The notes beneath the pieces were generated by a model that did no database searches, was not told where the DNA came from, and saw nothing but the letters and a program-made list of their open reading frames with translations. From Streptomyces tanashiensis (GTDB taxonomy: Bacteria > Actinomycetota > Actinomycetes > Streptomycetales > Streptomycetaceae), in contig NZ_BMRZ01000003.1 in NCBI RefSeq assembly GCF_014648895.1, positions 124,001-188,000 of the forward strand: a stretch of 64,000 nt of DNA, written 5' to 3'. Position numbers and translations under genes: made by a program. Every line of letters starts with the position of its first letter. Position 1 is the stretch's first letter. This document shows positions 62,413-64,000 of the stretch, in pieces.

Positions 62413-63825
62413 TCAGGAAGTGCGGCCCGATGCCGCCTTCTGGCGTACGAAGCCGACGACGGCGAGCAGCAGGGTCAGGCCGCCCGTCCAGTACAGCTGC
62501 ACGCGGGTGCCCTCCTCGCGCGCCATCAGGAAGAAGATCGCCGCCATGCCGGCCAGCGCGACCCAGGTCAGCACCGGGAAGGCCCACATCCGCACGACCA
62601 GCTTCTCCGGCGCCTCGCGCTCGGTGCGGCGGCGCAGCACCAGCTGGGAGGCGGCGATGAAGAACCAGACGACCAGGATGATCGCGCCGATGGTGTTGAG
62701 CAGCCAGATGAAGGCCTTGTCCGGCGACCAGTAGCTCAGCAGCACACAGCCGAAGCCGACGACGCAGGAGACGAGCACGGCCGGACGGGGCACCCCGCCG
62801 TACAGCTTGCCGAGCGCCTTCGGGCCCTGGCCGCGCGCGACCAGCGAGCCGGCCATGCGGGAGGCGCCGTAGATGTTGGCGTTCATCGCCGAGAGCAGGG
62901 CGACCAGGACGACCACGTTCATGATCTGGCCGGCCGCCGGGATGCCCAGGTGGTCGAGGGCGGCGACGTACGGGCCCTTCTCGACGACCGCCTTGTCGTC
63001 CCACGGGACGAGGGTGACGATGACGGCCATGGAGCCGATGTAGAAGAGCGCGATCCGCCACATCGCCGTACGGACGGCCTTCGCGACGCCCTGGACCGGG
63101 TGCTCGGACTCGGCCGCCGCGATGGTGACCGTCTCCAGGCCGCCGTACGCGAAGACGGAGGCCAGCAGGCCGACGATCAGGCCCTCGGAGCCGTGCGGGA
63201 AGAAGCCGCCGTCGCCGCTGAGGTTCGCGGTGCCGGGGGCGTCGGTGCCGGGCAGGACGCCGACGATCGCGAGGACGCCGATGCCGAGGAAGAGGACGAT
63301 CGCGCCGACCTTGAGCGCGGCGAACCAGAACTCGAACTCGCCGAAGTTCTTCACGGCCGCCAGGTTGGTGACGCAGAAGACCACCATGAAGAGCGCGACC
63401 CACGCCCACTCGGGGCTGCCGGGGAACCAGCCGGTCATGATCTTCGCGGCGCCGATGCCCTCCAGGCCGACGGCGACGCAGAGCAGGAACCAGAAGGCCC
63501 AGCCCGAGGTGAAGCCCGCCCAGGAGCCGAAGGCCCGCTCGGCGTGGACGGAGAAGGAGCCGGAGGCCGGGTTCGCGGCCGACATCTCGCCGAGCATCCG
63601 CATCACGAGCATCACGAGGATGCCGGATATCGCGTAGGCGATCACGATCGAGGGCCCGGCGGCGGCGATGCCGGCGCCGGAGCCGACGAAGAGCCCGGCA
63701 CCGATGACGCCACCGAGGGCGATCATCGAGAGATGGCGCTGCTTGAGGCCGTGCGAGAGGCCCTCGGCAGGTGCGGTCGCGCCGTCCTTGCGGTCGGCCG
63801 GCGCGGGCGCGGTGGTCCGAGACAT
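62413..63825 (-). CDS. APC-family amino-acid permease
   Basis: 470 residues, twelve predicted TMs. Family signature at TM1 is LSMIALGGVIGAGLFVGSGAG, followed by IVIAYAISGILVMLVMRMLGEM. The order of helices and the GFTSGWAFWFL and YGGLETVTIAAAESEHP motifs fit the GABA/proline/lysine (AAT) permease group of proton-coupled amino-acid importers. Substrate not resolved. ATG at 63825 (MSRTTAPAPADRK) has AGGG upstream; the frame is open to GTG 63867. A dyad ~100 bp upstream may be its operator. Confidence 0.9.
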   Translation of the reverse strand: MSRTTAPAPADRKDGATAPAEGLSHGLKQRHLSMIALGGVIGAGLFVGSGAGIAAAGPSIVIAYAISGILVMLVMRMLGEMSAANPASGSFSVHAERAFGSWAGFTSGWAFWFLLCVAVGLEGIGAAKIMTGWFPGSPEWAWVALFMVVFCVTNLAAVKNFGEFEFWFAALKVGAIVLFLGIGVLAIVGVLPGTDAPGTANLSGDGGFFPHGSEGLIVGLLASVFAYGGLETVTIAAAESEHPVQGVAKAVRTAMWRIALFYIGSMAVIVTLVPWDDKAVVEKGPYVAALDHLGIPAAGQIMNVVVLVALLSAMNANIYGASRMAGSLVARGQGPKALGKLYGGVPRPAVLVSCVVGFGCVLLSYWSPDKAFIWLLNTIGAIILVVWFFIAASQLVLRRRTEREAPEKLVVRMWAFPVLTWVALAGMAAIFFLMAREEGTRVQLYWTGGLTLLLAVVGFVRQKAASGRTS

Positions 63826-63920
63826 GGGCGAGCCCTGTTCACTAGCTGAGACGGGGAGGGAGCCCACAGTCTGGGTGGGCGCACCGCTCAGAGGGAACCG
63901 GAGTCCGCTATACGGGCACG

Positions 63921-63941
63921 ACCTTCACACAAGGTGAAGGT
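63921..63941. promoter_or_regulatory. Operator-like dyad upstream of the amino-acid permease
   Basis: Perfect 8-bp arms ACCTTCAC / GTGAAGGT around ACAAG, between the permease start region and TTGACG at 63956. A TATA-like stretch (TATAG on the minus strand) lies ~10 bp from it toward the permease, so it may overlap that promoter. Confidence 0.55.
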
Positions 63942-64000
63942 TCAGTTCCGTTTTGTTGACGGAGTGCGCAGCTCCCGCACCCACGCCACCAGCAGGACGA

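Overview
The window is high-GC DNA with strong third-position G/C bias, frequent GTG starts and tightly overlapping genes. This composition, the lineage-specific gene families and the gene order point to a Streptomyces chromosome (or a very close relative), in a conserved core region rather than an arm. From memory the order resembles the SCO26xx region of S. coelicolor; that comparison is recalled, not computed. I see no tRNA, rRNA, CRISPR array, insertion sequence or prophage. About 48 protein genes fill almost all of the sequence.

Layout. 1-4.4 kb: tail of a sortase-anchored (LAETG) surface protein, the ribosome-associated ABC-F protein EttA, a thioesterase / unknown / acetyltransferase trio with 4-nt overlaps, and a small membrane protein. 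4.4-11.6 kb: a three-gene ABC exporter-type operon (ATPase plus two very large FtsX-type permeases). 11.8-13.3 kb: truncated haemoglobin and a divergent PIMT-type methyltransferase. 13.3-23.8 kb: a seven-gene minus-strand signalling operon. It reads, in transcription order, GlnX-like membrane sensor, GlnH-like binding protein, coiled-coil protein, PknG-type kinase, PP2C phosphatase, VWA protein and FHA protein. 24.1-30.9 kb: a chitosan/glucosamine-oligosaccharide operon of the csnR-K type (ROK regulator, ABC importer, GH4 glycosidase, sugar kinase) with a 15-bp operator. 31.1-39.1 kb: mechanosensitive channel, HNH nuclease, secreted GH84-like glycosidase, a small repeat peptide coupled to malQ, and a small membrane protein that is probably leaderless. 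39.1-43.9 kb: MarR regulator, two EamA exporters, a LysR regulator and allantoicase. 44-52.4 kb (minus): PepN, TerD-family protein, aspartate-semialdehyde dehydrogenase and a large secreted subtilase. 52.6-58 kb: CGNR regulator divergent from a VOC / PNPOx-like / HPP / NUDIX group, a serine hydrolase, and an AbiEi-like/nuclease-fold protein. 58.2-63.8 kb: a second PepN, an Rv2466c-type thiol oxidoreductase, SodF with a Nur-box, and an amino-acid permease.

The most interesting system is the 10.5-kb kinase operon. Its first, second and fourth genes match the mycobacterial GlnX-GlnH-PknG amino-acid-sensing cascade. It adds a dedicated phosphatase, a VWA protein, an FHA reader and an unrecognised coiled-coil protein. 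Three of the soluble partners carry paired zinc ribbons. This would be an amino-acid (or other ligand) sensing phosphorylation circuit encoded in a single transcript. Other items worth a second look are a 44-nt composite motif found both inside the EamA pair and in front of allantoicase, a strong dyad between the CGNR and VOC genes, an AbrB-like tail on an ABC ATPase, and the repeat peptide coupled to malQ.
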